Shown piece after piece: positions 1-6,139 of a DNA stretch of 7,058 nt. Position 1 is the first letter of the stretch. Each line of letters opens with the position of its first letter. The position numbers and the translations under genes are program-made. Source of the DNA: Desulfobacterales bacterium (lineage in GTDB: Bacteria > Desulfobacterota > Desulfobacteria > Desulfobacterales > 4be13); assembly GCA_029940115.1 (NCBI GenBank), contig JAOZRQ010000238.1:1-7058 (forward strand), given 5' to 3'. The notes beneath the pieces are model-generated. The model saw nothing but the letters and a program-made list of their open reading frames with translations, searched no databases and was not told where the DNA came from.

Positions 1-387
1 ATGCGCAGTGCTATGCGATTGGCATCTTTTGTTTGCCCGGTTCCGTGTTGTTTTGACAACCGTCTGAGGACACGGCACCTTCGGCATCCCCAGACAACCG
101 GCGAGAACCCCGAGAACTCCGGACACAGCCCGAAAGCTGATGCGGGCGACAAGAAAGAGCATCAGGGCAATGTGAACAACATCCTCCTTTTTGCAGACAG
201 GCACTGTCCCTTTTCGGCGTTCCCTTTCCAGCTCCCCTTCGGCTTCCCGGGCCTCCTTCCTGCATCGGTCACGTTCCTTCCTCATGCGAATCTTCTCCCT
301 TCGCTGACAACGCTCATTTTTTCCACGCTCAACCGCCTTTTTTTTCCAACTGTCCCTGCTTTTTTTCAATTTCGACACTGTGCTCAT
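1..387 (-). CDS. Probable IS transposase, N-terminal part (cut by window edge)
   Basis: Reading the minus strand from an ATG at 387-385 gives 129 codons open to base 1, so the gene continues outside the window. The first ~65 residues (starting MSTVSKLKKSRDSWKKKAVE) are very rich in Lys, Arg and Glu and look like a coiled coil. A hydrophobic, better-structured part follows (VVHIALMLFLVARISFRAVS), then a CPQT motif about residue 105. This resembles the start of an insertion-sequence transposase family that I associate from memory with Desulfobacterota and other large environmental genomes; I cannot name the IS family. The last ~20 residues look less protein-like, so the copy may be frameshifted or degenerate near the edge. 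No clear ribosome binding site precedes the ATG. The opposite-strand open frame over the same bases has no recognisable protein character and is taken as a shadow. Confidence 0.55.
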   Translation of the reverse strand, partial: MSTVSKLKKSRDSWKKKAVERGKNERCQRREKIRMRKERDRCRKEAREAEGELERERRKGTVPVCKKEDVVHIALMLFLVARISFRAVSGVLGVLAGCLGMPKVPCPQTVVKTTRNRANKRCQSHSTAH

Positions 388-906
388 GGCAATACCCCGC
401 TTTTTTGATCATGACACCGAACTCACGGCATGTCCCTGCTTTTCATGTCATCGGAGACAGCATGGCAACACATGAAATTTGTCGCACCGGATCCTGTGAC
501 AATGTTTCCTTCATTCCGGACATCTTGTCATTCGGTCAACCGGAACCGACTTTCTGTCAATTTCTGATCAGACTGAATAGCATAAGCGGACATGAATTTC
601 AATTCCTTTCTGAAAAAAGTGTGGACATCTGTTTTTTTGCATGCTATTCGGAGAGCATATCTGAAACAAAAAAAATGCAGACATGAGTGAGACAACAATA
701 TCCTGTGGCCGAATGATGAGAGGCATTTTTCATGGTGGTCCAATTAAATCGGCTTCAACAACAGGTCCAAATAGGGAAAAAAGATTTTCAGCAGATACTA
801 GATAGATAGATAAGCGGGGTGTTGAGCAGTTTCTTGATGATCAATGGATACGCGTAATGCTCTCCTCGCTGATAAGTTTTTTCTGGCATGTTACCTCCAT
901 AAACTG
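388..906. other. Gene-free region beside the transposase
   Basis: About 520 bases with no convincing coding region on either strand; the short open frames are rich in Cys, Phe and His and have no domain character. Part of it is probably the upstream end of the insertion element, but I could not identify its terminal repeat. A short TAGA tetranucleotide run (799-812) and a weak 9-bp inverted repeat (575-583 with 641-649) are the only structures seen. Confidence 0.4.
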
Positions 907-1004
907 TGTACAGGACAAAAGTCGGGAATGGACGAGAAACCCGACTTCCCAACTGCAAGAAAAAGCCGGGTTTCTTTCCTCAATCACTTTTTTTGTCCTG
1001 TACA
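907..1004. repeat. Nested palindromic element (AAACCCGGC-type hairpin)
   Basis: Perfect 14-base outer arms, TGTACAGGACAAAA at 907-920 and its complement at 991-1004, enclose a second inverted repeat: GAAACCCGACTT (936-947) against AAGCCGGGTTTC (964-975), with one mismatch. The inner motif is a relative of the arms at 3817-3881 and 7006-7058, so this is one member of a dispersed palindrome family. A similar CTCCATAAA string lies just outside both ends (around 895-903 and 1009-1016). Because the element is symmetric, open frames appear on both strands over it; they are artefacts. Confidence 0.75.
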
Positions 1005-1035
1005 TAGCTCCATAAAAGGAAATTTTGACTTCCTC

Positions 1036-1111
1036 GGCATCCTTCATTTTGCCTGAAAAGTAGTTCAAACTTCTGGCTCAAAAAAATATGAACCCATAAA
1101 TGAAGGATGCC
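1036..1111. repeat. 14-bp perfect inverted repeat
   Basis: GGCATCCTTCATTT at 1036-1049 is exactly complementary to AAATGAAGGATGCC at 1098-1111, with 48 bases between. It directly abuts the preceding palindrome and may be a separate small element or a degraded one. No gene lies inside it. Confidence 0.65.
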
Positions 1112-1130
1112 ACTTCCTCAATCCGTTTTC

Positions 1131-1155
1131 GTGAACATAAACTTGAACTTGAACC
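1131..1155. repeat. Degenerate GTGAAC-type hexamer tract
   Basis: GTGAAC, ATAAAC, TTGAAC and TTGAAC units in tandem, followed by C. These belong to the same hexamer family as the arrays at 1781-1830, 1971-2054 and 6541-6582. The flank CCGTTTTC just before it resembles the inner flank of the 1750-1854 element, so it may be a decayed half of such an element. Confidence 0.5.
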
Positions 1156-1470
1156 ATTTTCACACTTTGAGGTTCACACCGAGTTTCTCAATTCCTTAAT
1201 GATGCCCAAAAAATTTTGGAGTGTCAAACAAAAGTAGAACAATGCCTACCATTTTTCTGATTGGCTGTCAAATGATTCCCACGATGAGGGGCGTTTTTGT
1301 GGATTGCCTTGTCCAACTTCTTTTGAACATCAGGGAAGCTCGGGTTATTTGGGGTGCCAGCCGGACATTTTGCTTGACAAACAATCATTTTATTTTTATT
1401 ATTACTTTTGTGAGCATTCTTGGTTTACGCCTGACGTGGGAAACGAGATGGACCGGTGTTCGGTGGAAGG
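1156..1470. other. Gene-free AT-rich stretch
   Basis: About 315 bases without a credible gene. Open frames here lack domain character, and the longest one runs through the palindromes that follow. The only signal is a promoter-like pair at 1374-1402, listed separately. Confidence 0.4.
1374..1402 (+). promoter_or_regulatory. Sigma70-like promoter sequence, no clear target gene
   Basis: TTGACA (1374-1379), a 17-base spacer and TATTAT (1397-1402) make a near-consensus sigma70 promoter in an AT-rich stretch. The nearest plus-strand gene is more than 700 bases downstream, past several palindromes, so this could be chance in AT-rich DNA, or could transcribe the structured repeat region. It is a pattern match only. 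Confidence 0.3.
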
Positions 1471-1599
1471 CCATGATCTTCGTTTCGGCCACTTTTTGAT
1501 CATCGTTTGGACCAACCTTGCTCGGCCTGGATTGCCAAATCCAGGCCGCCCGCCGGATTTGGCAATCCGGCGGGAGCAGGGTGGCCGAAACGATGATCA
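1471..1599. repeat. Double-hairpin palindromic element with duplicated left arm
   Basis: Outer arms TGATCATCGTTT (1497-1508) and AAACGATGATCA (1588-1599) are perfect complements. Inside are two adjacent hairpins: GGCCTGGATT (1524-1533) with AATCCAGGCC (1538-1547), and CCCGCCGGATT (1549-1559) with AATCCGGCGGG (1564-1574). Both have 4-base loops made from the same TTGGCAA/TTGCCAA core. The right arm GTGGCCGAAACGATGATCA (1581-1599) also pairs, with fewer mismatches, with bases 1473-1492 (CGTTTCGGCCAC), so the left arm is present twice. The DNA can fold as a cruciform, and RNA from it as two stable stems on a longer stem. No protein is encoded. It is probably a small non-autonomous repeat element. 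Confidence 0.8.
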
Positions 1600-1726
1600 A
1601 TGCCTCTCTTTTTGGAAACCTCACACAAAAGCCGAAAGTGGTTTCCGATGTTCATCATGAACCGCAGATAGCCTTCGTGCCGGGCAGGGTGCGGGCCATC
1701 CGCGGTTTGTGGAAGGTCGCCGAAAT

Positions 1727-1746
1727 AAGTACCTGGCCAAAAGTTT
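1727..1746. repeat. 20-base dispersed repeat, copy 1
   Basis: AAGTACCTGGCCAAAAGTTT occurs again, inverted and with one difference, at 6501-6520, next to a hexamer array. Here it sits four bases before the 1750-1854 element. The two sites are nearly 5 kb apart and neither is coding, which suggests a shared mobile or recombined intergenic unit. Confidence 0.65.
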
Positions 1747-1749
1747 CCT

Positions 1750-1854
1750 GATTATAACGGTTTTCGGGGAGGCCTCTGTCCGTGAACCTGAACCCGAACG
1801 TGAACAAGTTTAAGTAAGTATAAGTTCACGGGCTCCCCTAAATCCGTTATAATC
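1750..1854. repeat. Palindromic element with GATTATAACGG ends and hexamer core, copy 1
   Basis: A 105-base unit. Its ends GATTATAACGG (1750-1760) and CCGTTATAATC (1844-1854) are perfect complements, followed inward by TTTTCGGGGAGGCC against GGCTCCCCTAAAT, imperfectly paired. The core (1781-1830) is made of GTGAAC/CTGAAC units that turn into AAGTTTAAGTAAGTATAAGTTCACG, so even the core is roughly palindromic. It matches the larger unit at 1939-2078 in ends and plan. It encodes nothing and resembles a MITE-like element. Confidence 0.8.
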
Positions 1855-1877
1855 AAAAAGTTTCCCCATCATGATCC

Positions 1878-1915
1878 AAAGAAACCAAGTTTTTTGGGAA
1901 AAACTTGGTTTCTTT
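1878..1915. repeat. Perfect 17-bp hairpin between the two elements
   Basis: Bases 1878-1894 (AAAGAAACCAAG followed by T5) pair perfectly with 1899-1915 across a 4-base loop. It has the plan AAACC-nn-TTTTT seen in the AAACCCGGCTTTTT palindromes elsewhere in the window, but with AAG in place of CGG. It could act as a bidirectional terminator, since the stem is flanked by T/A-rich arms, but no gene ends immediately upstream on either strand. Confidence 0.7.
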
Positions 1916-1938
1916 CTCTTTGACAGGAAAAAAATTCT

Positions 1939-2078
1939 GATTATAACGCTTTTCGGGGAGGCCGCCTGCCCGTGAACGTGAACTTGAATGTTCATTTGTG
2001 GACAAGTTCGAGTTCAAGTTCACGTTCAAGTATAAGTTCACGTTCAAGTTCAAGGCCTCCCCCAAATCCGTTATAAGC
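1939..2078. repeat. Palindromic element with GATTATAACG ends and hexamer core, copy 2
   Basis: A 140-base relative of the 1750-1854 element. The left end is GATTATAACGCTTTTCGGGG; the right end is CCCCCAAATCCGTTATAAGC. Inner flanks GAGGCC and GGCCTC pair. The core (1971-2054) starts with GTGAAC units and reverses to GTTCAAGTTCACGTTCAAG units, so the array is itself an imperfect inverted repeat. Bases 1991-2007 (TTCATTTGTGGACAAGT) recur inverted, with one difference, at 6523-6539. The element ends only about 22 bases before the ribosome binding site of the next gene, so it forms that gene's upstream region. Confidence 0.8.
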
Positions 2079-2100
2079 AGAAAAATTTGATCGGATATAT

Positions 2101-2106
2101 AAGGAG
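2101..2106 (+). promoter_or_regulatory. Ribosome binding site that sets a TTG start
   Basis: AAGGAG seven bases before TTG 2114-2116. The more upstream in-frame TTG at 2087 has no such signal and would place AAGGAG inside the coding region, so 2114 is the better start. Confidence 0.7.
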
Positions 2107-2113
2107 TTTTCCA

Positions 2114-2512
2114 TTGGACAAAGCACTGATTGAAAAGACACAAAAAACCGCAGCACTCTATTTCAAGGATGTGACGGATGAGAAGCCGTTTGATCTGTGG
2201 AAGGCGTTTGACAAGGATCTGGCCAAGGACCTCTCGCTGTTCATCACGGGGCAGATGTACGCCAGAGAGAAGATCCCCCACAAGACCCGGCAATTCGTCA
2301 CCATTGCGACCCTGACCGTGCTCTCCCGGCTTGATGAGCTGAAACTGCATATTCAGGCGGCCCTGAATGTGGGGTGTACGCCCGAGGAGATTGCCGAGGT
2401 GATTTTCCAGACCTTTGTTTACGGCGGGATCCCCACAGTAAACGGGGCGTTGAAGACATTGCGGACGGTCCTGGAGGAGAAGGGGATGTGGCCGCCAAGA
2501 CAAACTGGATAA
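2114..2512 (+). CDS. Carboxymuconolactone decarboxylase-family protein
   Basis: A 132-residue protein with the all-helical fold of the carboxymuconolactone decarboxylase/AhpD superfamily. The core spans about residues 40-115: the family pattern R-x-x-VTIA-x-L at 59-67, ELKLHIQAALNVG at 75-87 with the conserved His79, PEEIAEVIFQ at 90-99, and a Y-GGIP-x-x-NGALK ending near 103-114. It lacks the CxxC redox pair of AhpD peroxidases, so an AhpD-like thiol reductase role is unlikely. Such stand-alone members are usually annotated without a proven substrate, so a true decarboxylation of 4-carboxymuconolactone is not claimed; no beta-ketoadipate pathway genes are nearby. Length and motifs are normal, so it looks intact. 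The start is a TTG behind a strong AAGGAG. It stands alone, between repeat elements and a broken ATPase gene. Confidence 0.88.
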   Translation: MDKALIEKTQKTAALYFKDVTDEKPFDLWKAFDKDLAKDLSLFITGQMYAREKIPHKTRQFVTIATLTVLSRLDELKLHIQAALNVGCTPEEIAEVIFQTFVYGGIPTVNGALKTLRTVLEEKGMWPPRQTG

Positions 2513-2654
2513 TCAGGAAAGTGTTACCAAGCGGCAATTTCTGATCTCAAAGAAGCCATAAGGTCACAGACGAGAACGGCTTTGTTTGCATCACCGACTG
2601 GCTGAACACGAGCGATAACGGAGAGAGGAGAACAGATGGGTCGTCAGGCCCATC

Positions 2655-3491
2655 GTGCCGGAGGAGGTCTATACGGACAGGGAGGAGTTTCTCGAATATT
2701 TTCACAATGCCGCACTTGAGGCAGCCGGACGGCGGACCATGTCCACCGTGCTGCTCGGCCAACGCCGCATGGGGAAGACCGAGATATTCAAGCGGGTGGT
2801 GAACCGGCTCTTCTTTGGGCAGGATCCGGGGGATCCGGACGCGGTGGTGCCCGTCTATTACAGCTTCCCGGAGGCCCCCATGGACAACGGGGACTTCGCC
2901 GCGCAGTATCTGGAGAACTTCATCCGCCACTATGTGGGGTTCCGCACGGCCCGGCCGAACTTGGTGCTTGACGAGCCCGATTCGGAGGAGCTGATCTCGC
3001 TGGCGGAGGATGCCAAGTCAGTCTTTCCCTTCACCAGGACCCTCGACCTGATGATCAGGAAGTACAAGTCTGTGCTGTCGGGCAGGAGCACGCTCCCGCA
3101 GAAGACCGCGCTGGAGACCCCCCGCACCAAGGACGACCTTATTCGGAAAGTGGCGGGATTCGTTGCGGGTCAGTTTATGATAAGCATTGTCACATCTCCG
3201 ATGTTGGAAATATATGTTGACGTCAATGATGAACATGACGAAAACAAATCCGATGAGGAGGACGGTTTTCTGCACTTCCCTTTTTGCCTTGACGTGGAGC
3301 CTGCCGCAAACGTGGATGATGATGCTTACGTCGGATCAGTGGGCCGGCTTCTGGAGAGCCTCCGGGCTGAAGGCTGTCGGGCCGTGGCCGCCTGTGATTT
3401 TGAAGATGAGTTGTCGGTGAGGGAGTTGCCGTATGCGAATCAGGAGATGGGGCAAAGGAAGTTCTCACCAGCACTTGCCACACAGTTCTGA
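2655..3491 (+). CDS. Chimeric reading frame: truncated P-loop ATPase fused to an unrelated C-terminal tail
   Basis: Residues 1-~157 look like the front of an AAA/STAND-type ATPase: an N-terminal VYTDREEFLEYF segment, then a Walker A loop GQRRMGKTE (35-43) of the GxRRxGKT kind found in bacterial and archaeal AAA ATPases. No Walker B (hydrophobic strand plus Asp-Glu) follows. The frame instead switches near residue 157 (about base 3125) to an acidic tail with FLHFPFCLDVEPA (205-217) and VGRLLESLRAEG...AVAACDFEDEL (229-253), reminiscent of small hypothetical or immunity-type proteins. The local base composition also drops in GC after 3160. The GTG start has only a weak ribosome binding site. The strong one (GGAG 2627-2630) precedes ATG 2636, which is out of frame by one base; one surplus base in 2645-2651 would explain this. 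The product is probably non-functional as an ATPase. The parts are recognised with moderate confidence; the fusion is inference. Confidence 0.55.
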   Translation: MPEEVYTDREEFLEYFHNAALEAAGRRTMSTVLLGQRRMGKTEIFKRVVNRLFFGQDPGDPDAVVPVYYSFPEAPMDNGDFAAQYLENFIRHYVGFRTARPNLVLDEPDSEELISLAEDAKSVFPFTRTLDLMIRKYKSVLSGRSTLPQKTALETPRTKDDLIRKVAGFVAGQFMISIVTSPMLEIYVDVNDEHDENKSDEEDGFLHFPFCLDVEPAANVDDDAYVGSVGRLLESLRAEGCRAVAACDFEDELSVRELPYANQEMGQRKFSPALATQF

Positions 3492-3647
3492 AGGCCGCGA
3501 CTGTACCACAGTGACTGGCATCGGCCCGACCCCCGCTGCGGAAACGGCCGCGAGGACTTTTTCCCGGTCTGCCCCATCGCCAAGCTGACCCTGCGTAGCG
3601 GTCAGGTCGGCGGCAGTTCGGAACATGCCTTGGCCGCGGGGCACTGA
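3492..3647 (+). pseudogene. Coding remnant following the chimeric frame
   Basis: Directly after the TGA at 3489-3491 the same frame stays open for 51 codons to a TGA at 3645-3647, reading LYHSDWHRPDPRCGNGREDF, then FPVCPIAKLTLRSGQ. The composition (Trp, His, Cys-Gly, Asp-Phe) looks like real protein rather than noise, and GC at third positions stays high. There is no start codon with a ribosome binding site. I do not recognise the family. It may be a piece of a third gene joined here, or the continuation of a gene interrupted by the stop. Confidence 0.35.
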
Positions 3648-3760
3648 CCGAACATTCAATTCGGAATGGCTCATGAAATGGGATGATGATCGGCTTTTTA
3701 TTTATCCGATCTGAAACAGCCTGGCAGGCAACAGACACGCAGAAGATTTAACCCCCATTA
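3648..3760. other. Gene-free gap before the orphan ribosome binding site
   Basis: No coding region is seen. GATCGG (3688-3693) and CCGATC (3706-3711) form a weak 6-bp stem around a T/A-rich loop; its significance is doubtful. Confidence 0.3.
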
Positions 3761-3796
3761 TAAGGAGCGGGCATGGTCGGCTCGTCGACCATCTAG
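3761..3796 (+). other. Strong ribosome binding site leading to a 7-codon frame inside a hairpin
   Basis: TAAGGAGCGGGC places AAGGAG ideally before ATG 3773, but the frame stops after MVGSSTI at TAG 3794-3796. The start region is itself a perfect hairpin: ATGGTCG (3773-3779) pairs with CGACCAT (3786-3792) around a 6-base loop. The palindromic element 3801-3898 begins four bases after the stop. The simplest reading is the decapitated 5' end of a gene, perhaps the original start of the helicase operon downstream, cut when the element or a deletion arrived. A regulatory mini-frame is a weaker alternative. Confidence 0.4.
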
Positions 3797-3800
3797 GGAA

Positions 3801-3898
3801 ATGGTATTTCAACGGCAAAAAAACCCGGCTTTTTTTTAAAAGCTAATTTTCTTTAACCGTATGAAAAAGCCGGGTTTTTTTCCTCCATTCATTACCAT
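3801..3898. repeat. Palindromic element with perfect 18-bp AAACCCGGCTTTTT arms
   Basis: A7-CCCGGC-T5 at 3817-3834 pairs perfectly with A5-GCCGGG-T7 at 3864-3881 across 29 bases. Shorter outer ends ATGGTA (3801-3806) and TACCAT (3893-3898) also pair. It is the cleanest member of the family also seen at 907-1004 and 7006-7058. On either strand the stem ends in a T run, so it could work as a bidirectional terminator. It sits between the orphan ribosome binding site and the helicase remnant. Confidence 0.8.
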
Positions 3899-3906
3899 GA
3901 TAGAGT

Positions 3907-5255
3907 ATGAAAAACAACCTGAACAATCTGCTCCATAAGACATCAGTCTGCCTCGCAAGATACCTTGAGGGTCTGCTTCCCTCTCTGTTCGAGGACTGCT
4001 GGAAGCAGGCGGTCATCAACAATCTGTCATACCAGCAACGGCGTCGGATTGAACAAGGCAATGTGGTGTCCCTTGCATCTCTTGATCTTGCGACTCTGCT
4101 TCGGGTCTTTGACCAGAACTGGTATCATCTATCAAAGAAACTGAATCTGACCTCGGAAGCCCGTCACTTTGTCAAGGAAATGCAGACAGTTCGCAACCGG
4201 TGGACCCCGGATGAAGATCGTGTCGAGCTTCGGAATCGTTTCAAGATGCAACGGGACCAAGATGAATGTCTTGATGTTCTTCTGTTTTCTGAGATTGGCT
4301 GCGAAGGCTTGGACTACCAGTTCTGCGATTGCATTGTGAATTATGATCTTCCGTGGAATCCGATGCGGATTGAACAGAGAATCGGACGTATCGATCGGAA
4401 AGGGCAGAAAAGCGAGACCATCGCCATCTTCAACCTGATCACGCCGGGAACAGTGGACGCGGATATCTATGAGCGGTGTCTGATGCGGATTGGTGTGTTC
4501 AACAATGCCCTTGGTGCCAGTGAGGAGATACTCGGAGAGATCACCCGGGAAATCCGAAACATTGCGGAGAACTTCTCGCTGAATGAAGCGGATCAACAAG
4601 ATAAACTTCGGCAATTGGCTGACAACAATATCCGATTGATACAGGAACAGGAGGCTCTTGAGCAGAAGCAGTTTGAGCTTTTCGGCATCCGACTGCCCGA
4701 AGATCAAATAAAACGGGAGATTGAACAGGCATCAAGCTTCTGGCTGTCGCCTGCTTCGATACGCAGGCTTGTCACGCTGTATCTTCAAGATGTTATCAAT
4801 GGCAGTTTCACGGCATCCGGGAGGACTTGGTTTTGCAGCCCATCGCCTCCTCAGAGACGGTCACCGAACATCTTGCCGGTCTGCTTGAGAAGGCAGAAAA
4901 AGACCCGACCGGAAACGCGGATGTGGCAAATTCCGAGGTGTGGGACGAATTGGATGTTCAGCATTACAAACTCTGGTCTGAAGCGTGTGCAACGCATCAA
5001 CGACAGACCCGGGAACTGTCTGAATATCGTAGAGAGAGTCTGGCAACAAGCCATAAGGCCCGCATCTCACTTCTTGAAGAGCAGCTCGGGCAGGCGAGCA
5101 ATGAGAAAATTCAGAAAATGCGCCGTTCCCAGATCGCAGCGGCGGAGACTGATTACGCTCGCCGTATTCAGGACTTGGATATCGCTGTGGAAAGGGCGGA
5201 TGTTACTGCTGGGCCGGTAGCGTATGGCGTAATTACAGTGGAGAGGATCCAATGA
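3907..5255 (+). pseudogene. Decayed SNF2-type helicase with N-terminal Swt1-like HEPN region
   Basis: The first open frame (ATG 3907 to 5220) starts with a ~98-residue segment holding LDLATLLRVFDQNWYHLSKK (60-78) and HFVKEMQTVRNRW, a pattern I associate with Swt1-like HEPN domains. At about residue 99 (base 4204) it jumps straight to the second helicase lobe: motif V region DVLLFSEIGCEGLDYQFCD (123-141) and motif VI EQRIGRIDRKGQ (156-167), then a charged linker. The Walker A and DExH lobe is missing, so several hundred residues seem deleted in frame. Near 4800-4827 the reading frame slips: from there the protein-like C-terminus lies in another frame (HGIREDLVLQPIASSETVTE, then a coiled coil ending AYGVITVERIQ) and stops at 5253-5255, overlapping the next ATG as ATGA. 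Further sequence may be lost at the slip. No ribosome binding site precedes 3907. Helicases of this kind with a sacsin-like partner suggest a former defence operon; this copy should have no ATPase activity. Confidence 0.8.
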
Positions 5256-6139
5256 AACCAAACCAACTTATAAATGAAATACGATCAGAATATAGTGGGT
5301 TGAAAGATTTTCCCCACGAAAGCCTTGCTAACAGTATAAAAATACTGGCAGACGACCTATACGCGAAGGATACACATTTTATCTTTGAACTTATTCAGAA
5401 CGCCGAAGATAACGAATATTTGAATGACATCCCATCATTTTACTTCTTTTTGAAGGGCATGAATCTGAATGGAGAGAATCAAGTTGTGTTGATCATTGAA
5501 AACAATGAAGTTGGGTTCAATGAAGAAAATGTTAAGGCGATCTGTAAGGTCGGAAATTCAACAAAAGCAAAAAACAAAAACAAGGGCTACATCGGAGAAA
5601 AAGGCATCGGGTTCAAATCCGTTTTTAAAGTCACATCCTGCCCACATATTTTTTCAAACGGATTTTCTTTTATGCTGCCTGAGAAGGATGAAGAAACCGG
5701 CTTGGGGTATATTGTGCCCAAGTGGATTGATAATCCCCCGAAAGGCATCAAAAGTGATTGGACGACAATCATTCTTCCTTTGGATAAAGGAGAAGAAAAA
5801 ACAATCAGGGGCTTACAGGATATTGCCCCGGAAACCATCCTGTTTCTCAACAAATTAAAGTCCATAGAAATCACAATATCCCTTCCTGATGAAAGCCATG
5901 AAATTATCATTGAAAAGAATGACACCAATTATCCGGTCGAACTGACTTACCTGAAGAATTCGGAAAATATCCAAACACACAAGTATTGGTGCGGAAATTT
6001 GGAAGTTGCAAAACCAGATGATGTAAATTCCGAAAAAAGGCAGAATATAGAGGCACACGCTATGAAATTGTCGGTGAGACGACAGACGCTCATCGTGCGT
6101 ATGTGGTATGCCGCTTTCTTCCTTCCGGTGTTCTGCTGA
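5252..6139 (+). CDS. Sacsin/Hsp90-like ATPase, N-terminal domain only (truncated)
   Basis: The ATG overlaps the helicase stop as ATGA, with a GGAGAGGA ribosome binding site 5' of it, showing translational coupling in one operon. The N-terminal domain is a GHKL/HATPase of the sacsin type: N box FELIQNAEDN (45-54), the LIIENNEVGF loop (80-89) with Asn in place of the usual Asp-Asn-Gly, and the glycine-rich lid GEKGIGFKSVF (115-125). Full-length proteins of this type are usually far longer, often over 1000 residues. Here homology-like sequence ends around residue 265 (KPDDVNSEKRQNIE) and the final ~30 residues are a frame-shadow of the DUF4258-like remnant below. The truncated product might still bind ATP but would lack its effector or substrate regions. 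Codon use is more AT-rich than the helicase part upstream. Confidence 0.75.
   Translation: MKPNQLINEIRSEYSGLKDFPHESLANSIKILADDLYAKDTHFIFELIQNAEDNEYLNDIPSFYFFLKGMNLNGENQVVLIIENNEVGFNEENVKAICKVGNSTKAKNKNKGYIGEKGIGFKSVFKVTSCPHIFSNGFSFMLPEKDEETGLGYIVPKWIDNPPKGIKSDWTTIILPLDKGEEKTIRGLQDIAPETILFLNKLKSIEITISLPDESHEIIIEKNDTNYPVELTYLKNSENIQTHKYWCGNLEVAKPDDVNSEKRQNIEAHAMKLSVRRQTLIVRMWYAAFFLPVFC

Noticed and set aside
1..408. 135-residue plus-strand open frame
   Set aside because: Biased composition without domain character; the opposite strand reads as a plausible transposase N-terminus.
575..649. 9-bp inverted repeat GAATAGCAT / ATGCTATTC
   Set aside because: Short, widely spaced and without repeats elsewhere; likely chance.
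841..1068. Overlapping open frames on both strands
   Set aside because: They mirror each other because they lie over a palindromic element; no ribosome binding sites or protein motifs.
1304..1660. 118-residue plus-strand open frame
   Set aside because: Runs through the double-hairpin element, has an odd FYFYYYF tract and no recognisable domain.
1853..2503. 216-residue minus-strand open frame
   Set aside because: Antisense shadow of the decarboxylase-family gene, extended through the hexamer element as NVNLNVNL repeats.
3223..3738. 171-residue minus-strand open frame
   Set aside because: Arg/Pro-rich shadow of GC-rich coding sequence on the plus strand.
4132..4707. 191-residue minus-strand open frame
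   Set aside because: Antisense to the helicase lobe, whose motifs V and VI are clear on the plus strand.
4797..5255. Separate small gene starting at TTG 4827, or programmed frameshifting
   Set aside because: Protein-like sequence begins before that TTG (HGIRED), there is no ribosome binding site, and no slippery heptamer with a downstream structure was seen; decay of the helicase gene is simpler.
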